From the NCBI RefSeq assembly GCF_910583865.1, contig NZ_CAJTYX010000005.1, forward strand, positions 24,018 to 88,017: DNA of 64,000 nt, written 5' to 3'. This document shows, in pieces, positions 35,501-43,155 of this stretch (its first letter is position 1; every line of letters begins with the position of its first letter). The notes below the pieces were generated by a model. It worked only from the letters and a program-made list of their open reading frames with translations. It was not told the DNA's origin and ran no database searches. The stretch is from an uncultured Muribaculum sp. Lineage in GTDB: Bacteria; Bacteroidota; Bacteroidia; Bacteroidales; Muribaculaceae. Made by a program: the position numbers and the translations under genes.

Positions 35501-36793
35501 CGCATCGGGAACAGCCTCTTCGAATGCGGTTGTCGAAATGCCGTCGGCAACGGTCACCTCACCGGGATAGCGCACTACCGTGTATGTAACGGATTCCGCA
35601 TCAACATATCCGCCGTGGGAACCGGTCGCTCCCGGAGCATTCCATGTAAGCACAAGCTTGCCGTCGTTCTCCGCAAGCGCTACCTTCGATGGAGCTTCGG
35701 GAGTGTCGTTGCCTATATATAACGAAGTCTTGGCTTCCTGACCGGCCCCCTGCGCATTACTTGCCACAACAGATATGTTGGCCATACCTTCCGGCAGTTC
35801 AAGTTCATGCGAGACTTTATCTCCGGGATTGCCGGAAGCCTTGACGCGTTCTTCGCCATTCACACCAAGAGTGTAATCAAGCGTGCCATCAAGGAGGTTT
35901 CCGTCAATGCTCTTTACCGGCAGTGTGAACGATATGCTGCCCGACAAGGAACTTCCTTCAAAAGCGGCGGCAAGATCTGATACACGCGCCGGCGCTCCCG
36001 AGGCTACAGCATCGTTGACTACCCTTAGCGACACCACATATTCATTATTCGGGAAATCGACCACCTTCTCGCAGGTCTTGTCGGCGACATTAAGCGAATA
36101 GAGCGCGGTAGTGCCGTCCTCAAGCGTCGCAGCCCAATATAGTAGTCCGGTCTCGTCGTCGAATGCGGCACTCTGTGCCTTCTCCGAAACGCGTACGCCG
36201 CTCCTCACCACCTGTTGTGCGAATCCGAATCCATATTGTGTGTTCCAGAAGCTGCACGAACCCTGGCTGTCGATCCAGTAAGGCACGCCATCCTTGTTGA
36301 CCGCTATGGCAACGGCAGGAAATCCGGTGTTGATGGTAGTGACAGGAGAGGTTTTCATTGTGGCGAAGTCGAGTGTGGAAATCTCGGTACCGCTGTTGAA
36401 TATACCGTACACAAGTCCGTCCTTAGGGTTGTAGGCTATGTCCCATGGCACGACTGTCTCGTCGAAAAAATAGTTCCCGTCCACGTTACGCCAATCGTCG
36501 GCGTAATCGTCGGCATACCAGTTGCCCATCCCATACGACTCCCAATTGATCCAGTAATGTTTACCGTCGAAATAGGTACCTCCGCCGTTCACATTCATCG
36601 AACTCTTGTGTTTCAAGAGTTTGAACCCGAAATTGTCGGCACTTGACTGAAAAGAGTACACACCGTAGTTGTCGCGCGGAGAATCCCATGCATCCGACGA
36701 CAAAATATTGCCCCACAGTTCGGCAGCATCCACCGAGGGAGGAGATACAAGCGCTATGGCTGCTAACACCCATGGCGCGGATTTCTTAATCAT
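32573..36793 (-). CDS. Large secreted Fn3 / choice-of-anchor-J multidomain protein
   Basis: This 1406-residue protein has a signal peptide (about 1-23, PSVDAAE). An N-terminal region (about 25-270) resembles a beta-propeller. At least two Fn3 repeats follow (APSKVALAENDGKLVLTW, SPVSDIRLIDNGDGSATLRW). MAM-like choice-of-anchor-J domains begin with EVPWMETFATRDGF, LPFADSFAGG and GGTFTESFEHCEPW, each with a DDWL or EAWV landmark. The C-terminus (ADIFSLTGIKVGRG to LPAGVYIMGGRKIRIK) is a Por-secretion-type tail. Such architectures are usual for surface or vesicle-borne adhesins and proteases; no peptidase motif is seen. It has its own promoter. Confidence 0.8.
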   Translation of the reverse strand: MIKKSAPWVLAAIALVSPPSVDAAELWGNILSSDAWDSPRDNYGVYSFQSSADNFGFKLLKHKSSMNVNGGGTYFDGKHYWINWESYGMGNWYADDYADDWRNVDGNYFFDETVVPWDIAYNPKDGLVYGIFNSGTEISTLDFATMKTSPVTTINTGFPAVAIAVNKDGVPYWIDSQGSCSFWNTQYGFGFAQQVVRSGVRVSEKAQSAAFDDETGLLYWAATLEDGTTALYSLNVADKTCEKVVDFPNNEYVVSLRVVNDAVASGAPARVSDLAAAFEGSSLSGSISFTLPVKSIDGNLLDGTLDYTLGVNGEERVKASGNPGDKVSHELELPEGMANISVVASNAQGAGQEAKTSLYIGNDTPEAPSKVALAENDGKLVLTWNAPGATGSHGGYVDAESVTYTVVRYPGEVTVADGISTTAFEEAVPDAPLTTYYYNVYAVAAGKQSMPGRSGSLVAGNALEVPWMETFATRDGFSMFDVIDVAGDWSTWMWMSQGMARCSNSYYTDNDDWLVTPPVHLKSDRTYVVGFMTSVEEAYMPQRLTVLWGDADKDATEYVDEVMPLTELDNEEWVRHSATIRAPKDGDYKIAFHCTSPSGYYSLSLKDVGIDEGALLSAPGACSEVTAVAGAKGAMEARIAFNAPSVTVGGDALASISRIEVISGGRIVDGVDSPECGRSYSVVDSDPLEGFNSYVVVAYAGDVKGSETAVKCYVGTDTPSPVSDIRLIDNGDGSATLRWDAVSETGANGGYVNPSDVTYSVYTSGNALVKEGITGLTYDIPSVEQTSEPSSVIYRLTAANAKGESAMKRSTVMLLGPSAGLPFADSFAGGTPSQHWFLESPNSMYSFRATTLMAQDGDLGANAWRSGAAGEEAWVASAKITAKGAANPVLTFWYHAYPGTPNGLGVYLSCAGKEIRHLATVDYSALDGDAGWRKMVLPLSDAASLDYVSIRFKGFAGEENANIVIDNILVADMPGNDFGVRMSAPVRARRGRPVGIPVTVANNGSRDKAPFTLKVTVNGNVAAEISGSFDSGEERVYTVDYTPNLADGDALAVVTSVVSENDEVADNDVTPQAMIEVVPVDGLAAVNDLSAIVSGNDVHLSWSAPANVEGGTFTESFEHCEPWATASLGDWTTVDADGFRTFGIYDVEWPGKMEPHAFIVFNPLLATGLTGEEEEFMPHSGSQFLACFDADPEEPANVGDVRNDDWLISPQLSGAAQTVSFYARSLDPYMTPETFEVLASSAGSALSDFDVTLGRRTADRSGWALYTFDLPEGTQHFAIHVVSVNCYALFVDDITYESASATVGSYNVYRDGALVGNTAVPSFIDRAAADGDHTYFVGVCYDRGESGASNEVVLSSSGIDGVVSGDKIADADIFSLTGIKVGRGLDDLDRLPAGVYIMGGRKIRIK

Positions 36794-36840
36794 ACGTAGT
36801 GATTTTTAGGTAATGATTGGTAAATTATGTATGTTTCCCG

Positions 36841-36848
36841 CAAATATA
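36841..36848 (-). promoter_or_regulatory. -7 box TATATTTG for the 1406-residue gene
   Basis: Read on the minus strand it fits TAnnTTTG, 48 bases upstream of the ATG at 36793. Confidence 0.65.
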
Positions 36849-36906
36849 CGTTAAAACATCCACAAGTACACCAGTCAATCCCTAAAAACATACATACACA
36901 ATGCAA

Positions 36907-37782
36907 CTACAATGATGAATACGACGGCGTAAACGTGTCGCCCTGCAAAGGATCGCCGTTAGAAATGCCTCGTGAAAGCCATTTGACACGCTGCGACGAA
37001 CGCCCGTGGTTGAAACTTTCAGGCTGTTCATATCCATAAGCCTTGCGTTGCAGGTAATCATCGCCTATTTTCGACGCGGCGTTCACGGCATTGTCAATGT
37101 CACCGGGTTCTATGGAGCCGAACATCTTGTTGTCGAGATGACCCCACACACCGGCGTAGTAGTCGGCCTGCAGCTCCAGCCTAACGCTTATCTTGTTGGC
37201 CTCGCTCTCGGAAAGCCTCGACATGGCAGAGTGGGCCTCGTCGAGAGTGCCGAGCAGATATTGCACATGATGGCCCACCTCATGGGCTATGACATAGGCA
37301 TATGCGAAATCGCCGCTCGCGCCTATCGACTGCTCCATGCTTTTGAAAAAGTCGAGGTCGATATATACGGTCTGGTCAGCCGAACAATAAAACGGCCCGA
37401 CCTGGGAGGTGGCATTCCCGCAGCCGGACTGCACGGAACCCGTGTACAGCACCATCTTCGGACACACGTATTCGCCCCATCCCTGTCTGCGGAATTCAGC
37501 GGTCCAGACATCTTCCGTGCCTGCGAGCACCTTCGATGCAAGCTCTGCCAGACGCTGTTCCTCGCTATCAGGCGTGTACTCCTGACTTGCGTAAGAAAAA
37601 TTACCCTGCCCCTGCGACACGACATTGGAAACCACATCGCCGATGCCCCCACCCTTCATAAGAGTGATTATGGCGACTATTATAACGCCCACTATGCCCC
37701 CGCCGATACCTATAGTGCGGCCCGAAGCACGACCGCGCCGGTCGCTGATATTGCCGCTCTGTCGTCGTCCGTCAAGTCTCAT
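36907..37782 (-). CDS. Neutral zinc metallopeptidase (YpfJ/KPN_02809 family)
   Basis: This 291-residue protein has a short cytoplasmic N-terminus, one membrane helix (about 23-42, GIGGGIVGVIIVAIITLM) and a periplasmic domain. HEVGHH at 167-172 supplies two zinc ligands and catalytic Glu168; ELQADYYAG (Glu203) supplies the third ligand. The GPFYCSADQTVYIDLDFF strand is typical of the family. Substrates are unknown. It is divergent from the DUF4332 gene with an 80-base shared promoter region. Confidence 0.9.
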   Translation of the reverse strand: MRLDGRRQSGNISDRRGRASGRTIGIGGGIVGVIIVAIITLMKGGGIGDVVSNVVSQGQGNFSYASQEYTPDSEEQRLAELASKVLAGTEDVWTAEFRRQGWGEYVCPKMVLYTGSVQSGCGNATSQVGPFYCSADQTVYIDLDFFKSMEQSIGASGDFAYAYVIAHEVGHHVQYLLGTLDEAHSAMSRLSESEANKISVRLELQADYYAGVWGHLDNKMFGSIEPGDIDNAVNAASKIGDDYLQRKAYGYEQPESFNHGRSSQRVKWLSRGISNGDPLQGDTFTPSYSSL

Positions 37783-37861
37783 AATATTTCATCCATTGTT
37801 TATTCATTAAACTGAATATCGCTCCCGATTGTTTCATTATTGTATCAATAAATTTATACCC

Positions 37862-38269
37862 ATGGCTTACAAGATTGAACAAGTGGAGGGCATAGGCGAA
37901 TCTTATGCCGCCAAACTAAGGGAAGCGGGTATCGCCACCACCGATGACCTGCTCACGAAATGTGCCACACGCAGCGGACGTGAAAAAACAGCCGAAGCTA
38001 CGGGCATCAATCCGAAACTAATCCTCAAATGGACCAACCATGCCGACCTTTTCCGCATCAAAGGTGTAGCCGGTCAATTCGCCGAACTGCTTGAAGCGGC
38101 AGGCGTCGACACCGTGAAGGAACTACGGCATCGTGTGGCCGAAAATCTCCAGCCAAAGCTGGTAGAGATAAACGACAAGAAGAATCTGTGCAATCGTGTG
38201 CCGTCAGTCGCCGAAATTCAGCGCATGATCGACCAGGCCAAGGAACTTGATGCGATAATCACCTACTGA
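37862..38269 (+). CDS. DUF4332 helix-hairpin-helix protein
   Basis: I use ATG 37862 (MAYKIEQVEGIG), where the family's typical N-terminus begins; the frame is open 11 codons earlier. The 135-residue protein has two helix-hairpin-helix units: VEGIGESYAAKLREAGI (about 7-23) and IKGVAGQFAELLEAAGV (about 64-80). These fold like DNA polymerase beta or topoisomerase HhH pairs and often bind DNA, although no function is established for DUF4332. There is no signal peptide. A perfect-stem terminator follows at 38311-38355. Confidence 0.82.
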   Translation: MAYKIEQVEGIGESYAAKLREAGIATTDDLLTKCATRSGREKTAEATGINPKLILKWTNHADLFRIKGVAGQFAELLEAAGVDTVKELRHRVAENLQPKLVEINDKKNLCNRVPSVAEIQRMIDQAKELDAIITY

Positions 38270-38310
38270 CCGGTCCTCAGTCCACAATCGCAGGTCCGAT
38301 AAAGACATAT

Positions 38311-38355
38311 CGTCGGAGAACGCCTTTAAACGTGTTCTCCGACGTTGATTTTTTG
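38311..38355 (+). terminator. Intrinsic terminator after the DUF4332 gene
   Basis: CGTCGGAGAAC (38311-38321) pairs perfectly with GTTCTCCGACG (38334-38344), followed by a T-rich run to 38355. Confidence 0.88.
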
Positions 38356-38373
38356 TAAAACGATACACCCGCC

Positions 38374-38498
38374 CGGCAAAGCCCGAATAAATTTGGCTTT
38401 GCGCTCGGCTTATCCGTATCTTTGGCTACGCCTTAGATACTCACGCTCGGCAAAGCCCAAATAAATTTGGCTTTGCGCTCGGCTTATTCGTATCTTTG
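38374..38498 (+). repeat. Tandem palindromic promoter-type repeat, two 51-base units
   Basis: Units 38374-38424 and 38448-38498 differ at only two visible positions. Each contains a GCAAAGCC/GGCTTTGC hairpin and ends in TATCTTTG, a -7 box. The second box is 29 bases before the phosphatase ATG at 38528. A diverged copy lies in reverse orientation at 46461-46560, and a decayed one at 41495-41540. Confidence 0.85.
38491..38498 (+). promoter_or_regulatory. -7 box TATCTTTG for the LMW tyrosine phosphatase
   Basis: End of the second repeat unit, 29 bases before the ATG. Matches TAnnTTTG. Confidence 0.7.
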
Positions 38499-38527
38499 CA
38501 CCGGATATTTATCACAATCTATTAATA

Positions 38528-39055
38528 ATGGCCAACAACAAGCTTGACAACCTGCGCGTCCGTATTTCCGGCAATCATCCCGTAAAAATACTGTTCGTGT
38601 GCCTCGGCAACATCTGCCGCTCTCCGGCCGCCGAAGGTGTGCTGTGTGCAATCGTCAATGAACATAATGCGTCAGCCAACTGGGAAATAGACTCGGCAGG
38701 GACATATGGCGGACATGCCGGACAGTTGCCTGACCAACGTATGCGTGTGCATGCGCGCAGACGCGGATATGATCTGACACACCGTGCCCGCCGATTCAGG
38801 CCTGCGGATTTCGATGATTTCGATATCATAATAGCCATGGACGGCTCAAACGAGCGCGACCTCAGGGATATGGCTCGCACTACATCGGACCTCGACAAGA
38901 TTGTCCCGATGATAGATTTCGTGAGGATGGCCACACGCTACGACCATGTGCCGGATCCATATTACGAGGGAGCCGAAGGATTCGAACTTGTTCTCGATCT
39001 CCTTGAGGACGGATGCCGCAATATATTCGAGGTGCTCGACCCCTCCGTACAATAA
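38528..39055 (+). CDS. Low-molecular-weight protein-tyrosine phosphatase
   Basis: This 175-residue enzyme has the P-loop VCLGNICRSP, with nucleophile Cys25 and Arg31, and the general-acid loop PDPYYEGAEGF in the C-terminal third. It extends about 19 residues before the usual start of this family, with no signal peptide. It dephosphorylates tyrosine on cytoplasmic proteins; in bacteria the family often counters tyrosine kinases of capsule or exopolysaccharide systems, but none is in this window. Its promoter lies in a repeat element. MATE starts 45 bases later. Confidence 0.92.
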   Translation: MANNKLDNLRVRISGNHPVKILFVCLGNICRSPAAEGVLCAIVNEHNASANWEIDSAGTYGGHAGQLPDQRMRVHARRRGYDLTHRARRFRPADFDDFDIIIAMDGSNERDLRDMARTTSDLDKIVPMIDFVRMATRYDHVPDPYYEGAEGFELVLDLLEDGCRNIFEVLDPSVQ

Positions 39056-39100
39056 TGAACCGGTTTTCAGCATAATCATATCTTTATAAAGTATAATTAT

Positions 39101-40477
39101 ATGGTCGAGAGAGAAGAACATCGGTCAATTTCAGATCTTTCCACACGCCCTATCGGCAGACTCCTGTGGGAATACAGCATGCCTGCCATCGTGGGAATGG
39201 TAGTGATGTCGCTATACAACGTGATCGACCGTATATTCATAGGCCGTGGAGTAGGAGCGGAAGCCATTGCCGGACTCGCCATAACGTTCCCCGTGATGAA
39301 CATAAGCGCGGCGATAGGCGTGCTCATAGGCGCGGGTGCTGCGGCCAGAGTGTCGATAATGCTCGGCCAGCGTGACCGTCGCGGGGCCGAGGAAGTATTG
39401 GGCAATTCGACGGTGCTGATTCTCGTCAATGCCGTAATCTACCTGACCCTGTTCGCCATATTCCTCGACGACATTCTGCGACTGTTCGGAGCCTCTGACG
39501 CCACGCTCCCATATGCCCGTGACTTCATGGCATGGATACTCCCCGGCATGCTGGTGATGAACGTGATGTACTCGCTTAACAATGTCATGCGCGCCACCGG
39601 CTATCCACGCATGGCAATGGTCACGATGTTCATAGGAGCGGGATGCAACGTAGTGCTTGCGCCCATATTCATATTCCTGCTTGACATGGGCATAAAAGGA
39701 GCAGCCATAGCCACCGACCTGTCTATGACCGTCGGGATGATTTTCGTGCTCGCACACTTCTTCAACAAGAAATCGACCGTACATTTCCGCCGTGGCATCT
39801 ACCGGCTACGGTGGCGCATCGTTGTCGGCATCATAGGCATCGGCGCTGCACCGAGCATAATAAACGCCGCCTCGTGTGCCATCAACATACTCATCAACCG
39901 CACGCTCGTGGAGATGGGCGGTGACCTCGCCGTCGGAGCGGCGGGAATATTCTCCACCTATACCTCCCTGCTGTGCATGGTAGTGGTGGGACTATGTCAG
40001 GGCGTGCAGCCTATCATAGGCTACAACTACGGAGCGGGCCACACTGAAAGGATGCAGCGCGCATTTTGGCTGTCGGTGCTCATAGCCACGGCAGTGACTA
40101 CCGTAGGCTGTTTCTTCGGTCTGGCCACACCCGGATGGATAGCGCTCGCGTTTACCGACAATGCGGAATTGATCGCCGTCACCGTCAACGGACTGGAAAT
40201 CTCCATGCTCGCGTTCTGGGCCGTAGGATTCCAGATAGTGTCCACCACCCTGTTCCAGTCGATAGGAATGGCCGGCAAATCGATATTCCTCAGCCTGATC
40301 CGGCAGGTGATATTCCTTATCCCGCTCCTCGTGGTGCTCCCGCGCACGATGGGACTCGACGGAGTATGGGCCTCGTTTCCTACTTCCGATGCGTTCTCCA
40401 CGGCAGTGACCCTTGGAATGGTAATATGGCAGTTGCGGCATCTCAGACGCCATGACAATCCCCTCAGTCATACATGA
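39101..40477 (+). CDS. MATE family multidrug exporter
   Basis: This 458-residue protein has about 12 membrane helices in two related halves, typical of MATE. The first half has the YSMPAIVGMVVMSLYNVIDRIF signature (first and last parts: YSMPAIVGMV, LYNVIDRIFIG), the second LCQGVQPIIGYNYGAGH, both highly conserved. It should export cationic drugs or metabolites using sodium or proton gradients. The subgroup is the DinF/NorM-like set common in Bacteroidetes. A short gap to the phosphatase suggests possible co-transcription. No clear terminator follows. Confidence 0.92.
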   Translation: MVEREEHRSISDLSTRPIGRLLWEYSMPAIVGMVVMSLYNVIDRIFIGRGVGAEAIAGLAITFPVMNISAAIGVLIGAGAAARVSIMLGQRDRRGAEEVLGNSTVLILVNAVIYLTLFAIFLDDILRLFGASDATLPYARDFMAWILPGMLVMNVMYSLNNVMRATGYPRMAMVTMFIGAGCNVVLAPIFIFLLDMGIKGAAIATDLSMTVGMIFVLAHFFNKKSTVHFRRGIYRLRWRIVVGIIGIGAAPSIINAASCAINILINRTLVEMGGDLAVGAAGIFSTYTSLLCMVVVGLCQGVQPIIGYNYGAGHTERMQRAFWLSVLIATAVTTVGCFFGLATPGWIALAFTDNAELIAVTVNGLEISMLAFWAVGFQIVSTTLFQSIGMAGKSIFLSLIRQVIFLIPLLVVLPRTMGLDGVWASFPTSDAFSTAVTLGMVIWQLRHLRRHDNPLSHT

Positions 40478-40580
40478 CAGTAAACAATCAGCCTACATGT
40501 TGCGTTTTTATGAATGACACCGACAGTCATGCGCCTCTCAGCTGTCGCAAAACAGTAACAACATCAAAACGCATCTACAC

Positions 40581-40940
40581 ATGGACACTATCGACAAGAA
40601 AATGGCCGCCGCACAGGCCGCCGCTACCGTAAGCATGACAGAAGCCCGCGAAAGCGCCAAGGAAGCAAAAACCGCCGCTGCCGATGCAGCAGCCGCAGCA
40701 AAAGACAAAGCGGCAAACAAGATTGACAATCTAAAGGATGCCGCTGCCGACAAATTGGGCGACCTTAAGGATGCAGCAGCGGACAAGCTCGGAGATATCA
40801 AAGAGGCAGCCGCAGACAAGCTCGACGATGCCAAGGACAAGGGATCCGATATTCTCGACAAGGTGAAAGGATTCGCGGCCGACATGCTGCATAAGGGAGC
40901 TGCCGGCGTTGAGAATCTGGCCGACAAGCTCGACAACTGA
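40581..40940 (+). CDS. LEA-like Ala/Lys/Asp-rich amphipathic helix protein
   Basis: The 119-residue protein is almost entirely A, K and D. Residues about 45-80 hold near-perfect 11-residue repeats: KIDNLKDAAAD, KLGDLKDAAAD, KLGDIKEAAAD, KLDDAKDKGSD. This 11-mer spacing and composition is typical of LEA group 3 and apolipoprotein-like helices, which stabilise membranes or proteins under drying or osmotic stress. No signal peptide or cysteine is present. It has a good terminator at 40970-41008 and appears monocistronic. Function is inferred from composition only, but the ORF is genuine because the repeat period is kept in frame. Confidence 0.75.
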   Translation: MDTIDKKMAAAQAAATVSMTEARESAKEAKTAAADAAAAAKDKAANKIDNLKDAAADKLGDLKDAAADKLGDIKEAAADKLDDAKDKGSDILDKVKGFAADMLHKGAAGVENLADKLDN

Positions 40941-40969
40941 CACTCTCCCGTAAAAAAGATAAATCCTGT

Positions 40970-41008
40970 GCGCCATGGTCACACCGACACCCATGGCGCG
41001 CTTTTTTT
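40970..41008 (+). terminator. Intrinsic terminator after the LEA-like gene
   Basis: GCGCCATGG (40970-40978) pairs with CCATGGCGC (40991-40999), followed by a T7 run. Confidence 0.9.
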
Positions 41009-41187
41009 GTGTCATTACATAAAAGCATCGCCTGTTCCACTTGAATACGTCCATTCACACTCTTGCACCTCGAAAGAGTGAGTAGAAGAGCATTGTAATT
41101 CTTATCAGGAACCTTGCATAGAAGCTTGCCCACATGATTTTAACAAAAAGTTTACCCCGGATTTGCAATACTCTGAAAGTTTTTATG

Positions 41188-41195
41188 TACCTTTG
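41188..41195 (+). promoter_or_regulatory. -7 box TACCTTTG for tRNA-Thr
   Basis: Matches TAnnTTTG, 39 bases before the mature tRNA. An ATGATGCGGCAT/ATGCCGTGCATCAT hairpin (about 41206-41235) lies in the 5' leader. Confidence 0.65.
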
Positions 41196-41234
41196 CAGCC
41201 GTAAATGATGCGGCATCAGAATGCCGTGCATCAT

Positions 41235-41307
41235 GCCACAATAGCTCAGTCGGTAGAGCATTTCATTCGTAACGAAAAGGTCGCCAGTTCGAGCCTGGCT
41301 TGTGGCT
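41235..41307 (+). tRNA. tRNA-Thr (anticodon CGT)
   Basis: The 73-base cloverleaf has acceptor GCCACAA paired with TTGTGGC, a TAGCTCAGTCGGTAGAGCA D-arm, anticodon loop TTCGTAA and a T-arm GCCAG-TTCGAGC-CTGGC. Anticodon CGT reads ACG (Thr). No CCA is encoded, as usual in Bacteroidetes. Position 31-39 at the base of the anticodon loop is an A-C mismatch. A terminator follows at 41317-41359. Confidence 0.93.
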
Positions 41308-41316
41308 CAATAAAAT

Positions 41317-41359
41317 CAAGCTGAAAATCAGACTATTATGTCGACAGATTTTCAGCTTG
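41317..41359 (+). terminator. Terminator after tRNA-Thr
   Basis: CAAGCTGAAAATC (41317-41329) pairs perfectly with GATTTTCAGCTTG (41347-41359), with a 17-base loop. Confidence 0.75.
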
Positions 41360-41494
41360 TGTTATATAACATACCCCGGATTCTTGCCTGTTCGGATAAA
41401 TTTGCCCAAATTTGAGTCGAAATACGTGCGCAGTCCACATGATCGGACACTATAATATTTAGAAATAGATTTCGCATTACTGGCTTCGCTTTTA

Positions 41495-41540
41495 TGCTCA
41501 CGTTCGGCAAAATCATGCCATCGGCTTGTTCGTATTTTCG
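41495..41540 (+). repeat. Decayed copy of the promoter-type repeat
   Basis: The stretch GCTCACGTTCGGCAAA, CATCGGCTTGTTCG and TATTTTCG follows the 38374-38498 units but the hairpin is degenerate. The TATTTTCG box (41533-41540) lies 30 bases before the ROK gene ATG, the same placement as in the intact copies. Confidence 0.6.
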
Positions 41541-41570
41541 TAAAGACATACCATAATCAAATCTCTGCAA

Positions 41571-42785
41571 ATGACATTGCCCTTTATATCGGAGCTGGAA
41601 AAAGGGAGCAAAAACGCCCTTGTGAAGAAAGCCATCATCAAATACTATATCAACAACGTCACATCGACAATACCGGAATTGTCGAAAGAGATGAACCTGA
41701 GCATACCTACCGTCACCCGCATCATAAACGAGATGTGCGAGGAAGGGTTCATAACCTACCACGGAAAAATCGATTCCAAAGGTGGACGCCGTCCGAGCGT
41801 CTACGGACTCGCACCGGCATCGGGCTATTTCCTCGGCGTGGAAATCAAGCGCCAGCATATCAACATAGGCCTCGCCAACTTCATCGGCGAGATAATCGCA
41901 CGCGAATTCCACATCCCCTACGACTCCACCAAAGAGCCGCAGCACATACTCGACGAAATCTGCGAACAGATCAATGAATTTGTAGACGGCTGCGAAATAC
42001 CACGCCACAACGTGCTCAACGCATGCGTGGCCATTTCAGGTCGAGTGAATCCCGCATCCGGTTACAGCTTCAGCAGCTTCAACTTCTCGGAGACCCCCGT
42101 GAGCGAGATGATGAGCGAGCGAATCGGCATCCCCGTGGGTATAGACAACGACACACGTGCCATGACCTACGGAGAGCAGATGCGGGGATGCATAAACGGG
42201 GAAAAAGACTTCCTGTACATAAATCTCAGCTGGGGACTCGGACTCGGCATCGTGATCAACGGATCGGTATATGGAGGCAAATCGGGCTTCGCCGGCGAAC
42301 TCGGTCATGTCAACACATTCGACAACGAGGAGATGTGCCATTGCGGCAAGAAAGGTTGCCTTGAGACCGAGGTTTCAGGCATGGCCCTCCACCGCGAACT
42401 GCTGCGGGAGGTACGCGCGGGAAAATCCTCGATCCTCTCGGCCAGAATGGCCGACGAGCCGGAAAACGTAAGCTTAAGCGACATCGTCGATGCCGTGAAC
42501 TCCGACGACTCCCTCTGTATCGAGCTTGTCGAGGAGATCGGCCACAAACTCGGCAAGCAGGTAGCCGCCCTCATCAACCTTTTCAATCCAGAGCTTGTGG
42601 TGATCGGCGGCATAATAGCCGGTGTCCAGGAATACCTCCTGCAGCCTGTACGCCAAGGTGTGAGAAAATACTCACTGAGCCTTGTCAACCGCGATTCCCG
42701 CATAGTATGCTCTCGCCTCGGCGAAAAGTCGGCCGTGATCGGCGCATGCCTCCTCGCCCGCAACAAACTGCTCGAACAAGTCTGA
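41571..42785 (+). CDS. ROK family transcriptional regulator
   Basis: This 404-residue protein has an N-terminal winged helix (about 18-65, TIPELSKEMNLSIPTVTRII) followed by a ROK sugar-kinase-like fold. GIDNDTRAM, GLGIVINGSVYGGKSGFAGELGH and the zinc cluster CHCGKKGCLE (about 260-270, with the preceding His) are clear ROK signatures, as in NagC and Mlc. It probably senses a sugar or sugar phosphate and represses a transport or glycosidase gene. The next gene on the same strand is GH31, with a perfect inverted repeat in between, so GH31 is the leading candidate target. Its promoter lies in a degenerate repeat. Confidence 0.9.
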   Translation: MTLPFISELEKGSKNALVKKAIIKYYINNVTSTIPELSKEMNLSIPTVTRIINEMCEEGFITYHGKIDSKGGRRPSVYGLAPASGYFLGVEIKRQHINIGLANFIGEIIAREFHIPYDSTKEPQHILDEICEQINEFVDGCEIPRHNVLNACVAISGRVNPASGYSFSSFNFSETPVSEMMSERIGIPVGIDNDTRAMTYGEQMRGCINGEKDFLYINLSWGLGLGIVINGSVYGGKSGFAGELGHVNTFDNEEMCHCGKKGCLETEVSGMALHRELLREVRAGKSSILSARMADEPENVSLSDIVDAVNSDDSLCIELVEEIGHKLGKQVAALINLFNPELVVIGGIIAGVQEYLLQPVRQGVRKYSLSLVNRDSRIVCSRLGEKSAVIGACLLARNKLLEQV

Positions 42786-42826
42786 CTTTCTTCCATTCTA
42801 TCAAGTTGTTAAGAATCTATCACAAG

Positions 42827-42858
42827 GCGGTGTGTCGAAATTCGGCATACCGCTGTTT
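42827..42858 (+). terminator. Terminator after the ROK gene
   Basis: GCGGTGTGTCG pairs with CGGCATACCGC (two G-T wobbles) across a 5-base loop and is followed by TGTTTTT. Confidence 0.78.
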
Positions 42859-43056
42859 TTGTGTCCGGACGGAGGGTGCTGTCAGTCATGAACACACCAT
42901 CTTTACTTTTTTGAGCCTGTTCAAAAACAAACCCTATATTACGTATGAAACATTTATAAGGCAAAAAATCAACCATAATTTGTTTGCGAAATAATTTTTA
43001 GCAGTTACATATAATAATACGCACAGGTAAATCGTTCAAGGTAATGAAACAGCACT

Positions 43057-43073
43057 TGTTTCGCAACGAAACA
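43057..43073. promoter_or_regulatory. Candidate ROK-protein operator, perfect inverted repeat
   Basis: TGTTTCG (43057-43063), CAA, CGAAACA (43067-43073) is a 17-base perfect dyad, 83 bases before the GH31 ATG. ROK repressors such as NagC bind 20-base dyads of similar design. Extra GAAACA half-sites occur nearby. Confidence 0.5.
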
Positions 43074-43155
43074 TCGGCTATATCTAAATAATTAAGCCGA
43101 TGGATTCAAATCACGCATTCATCACAATCACATTTTGATTAACCGGAATAATTTT

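Larger units (their letters stand above)
42786..43155. other. Regulatory intergenic region between ROK and GH31 genes
   Basis: No gene is seen. It contains the ROK terminator (42827-42858), several GAAACA boxes (about 42949, 43046 and 43068), a TTTGTTTGCGAAATAA segment near 42979, and the perfect inverted repeat at 43057-43073. The 3' half is AT-rich. No TAnnTTTG box is evident immediately before GH31. Confidence 0.55.
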
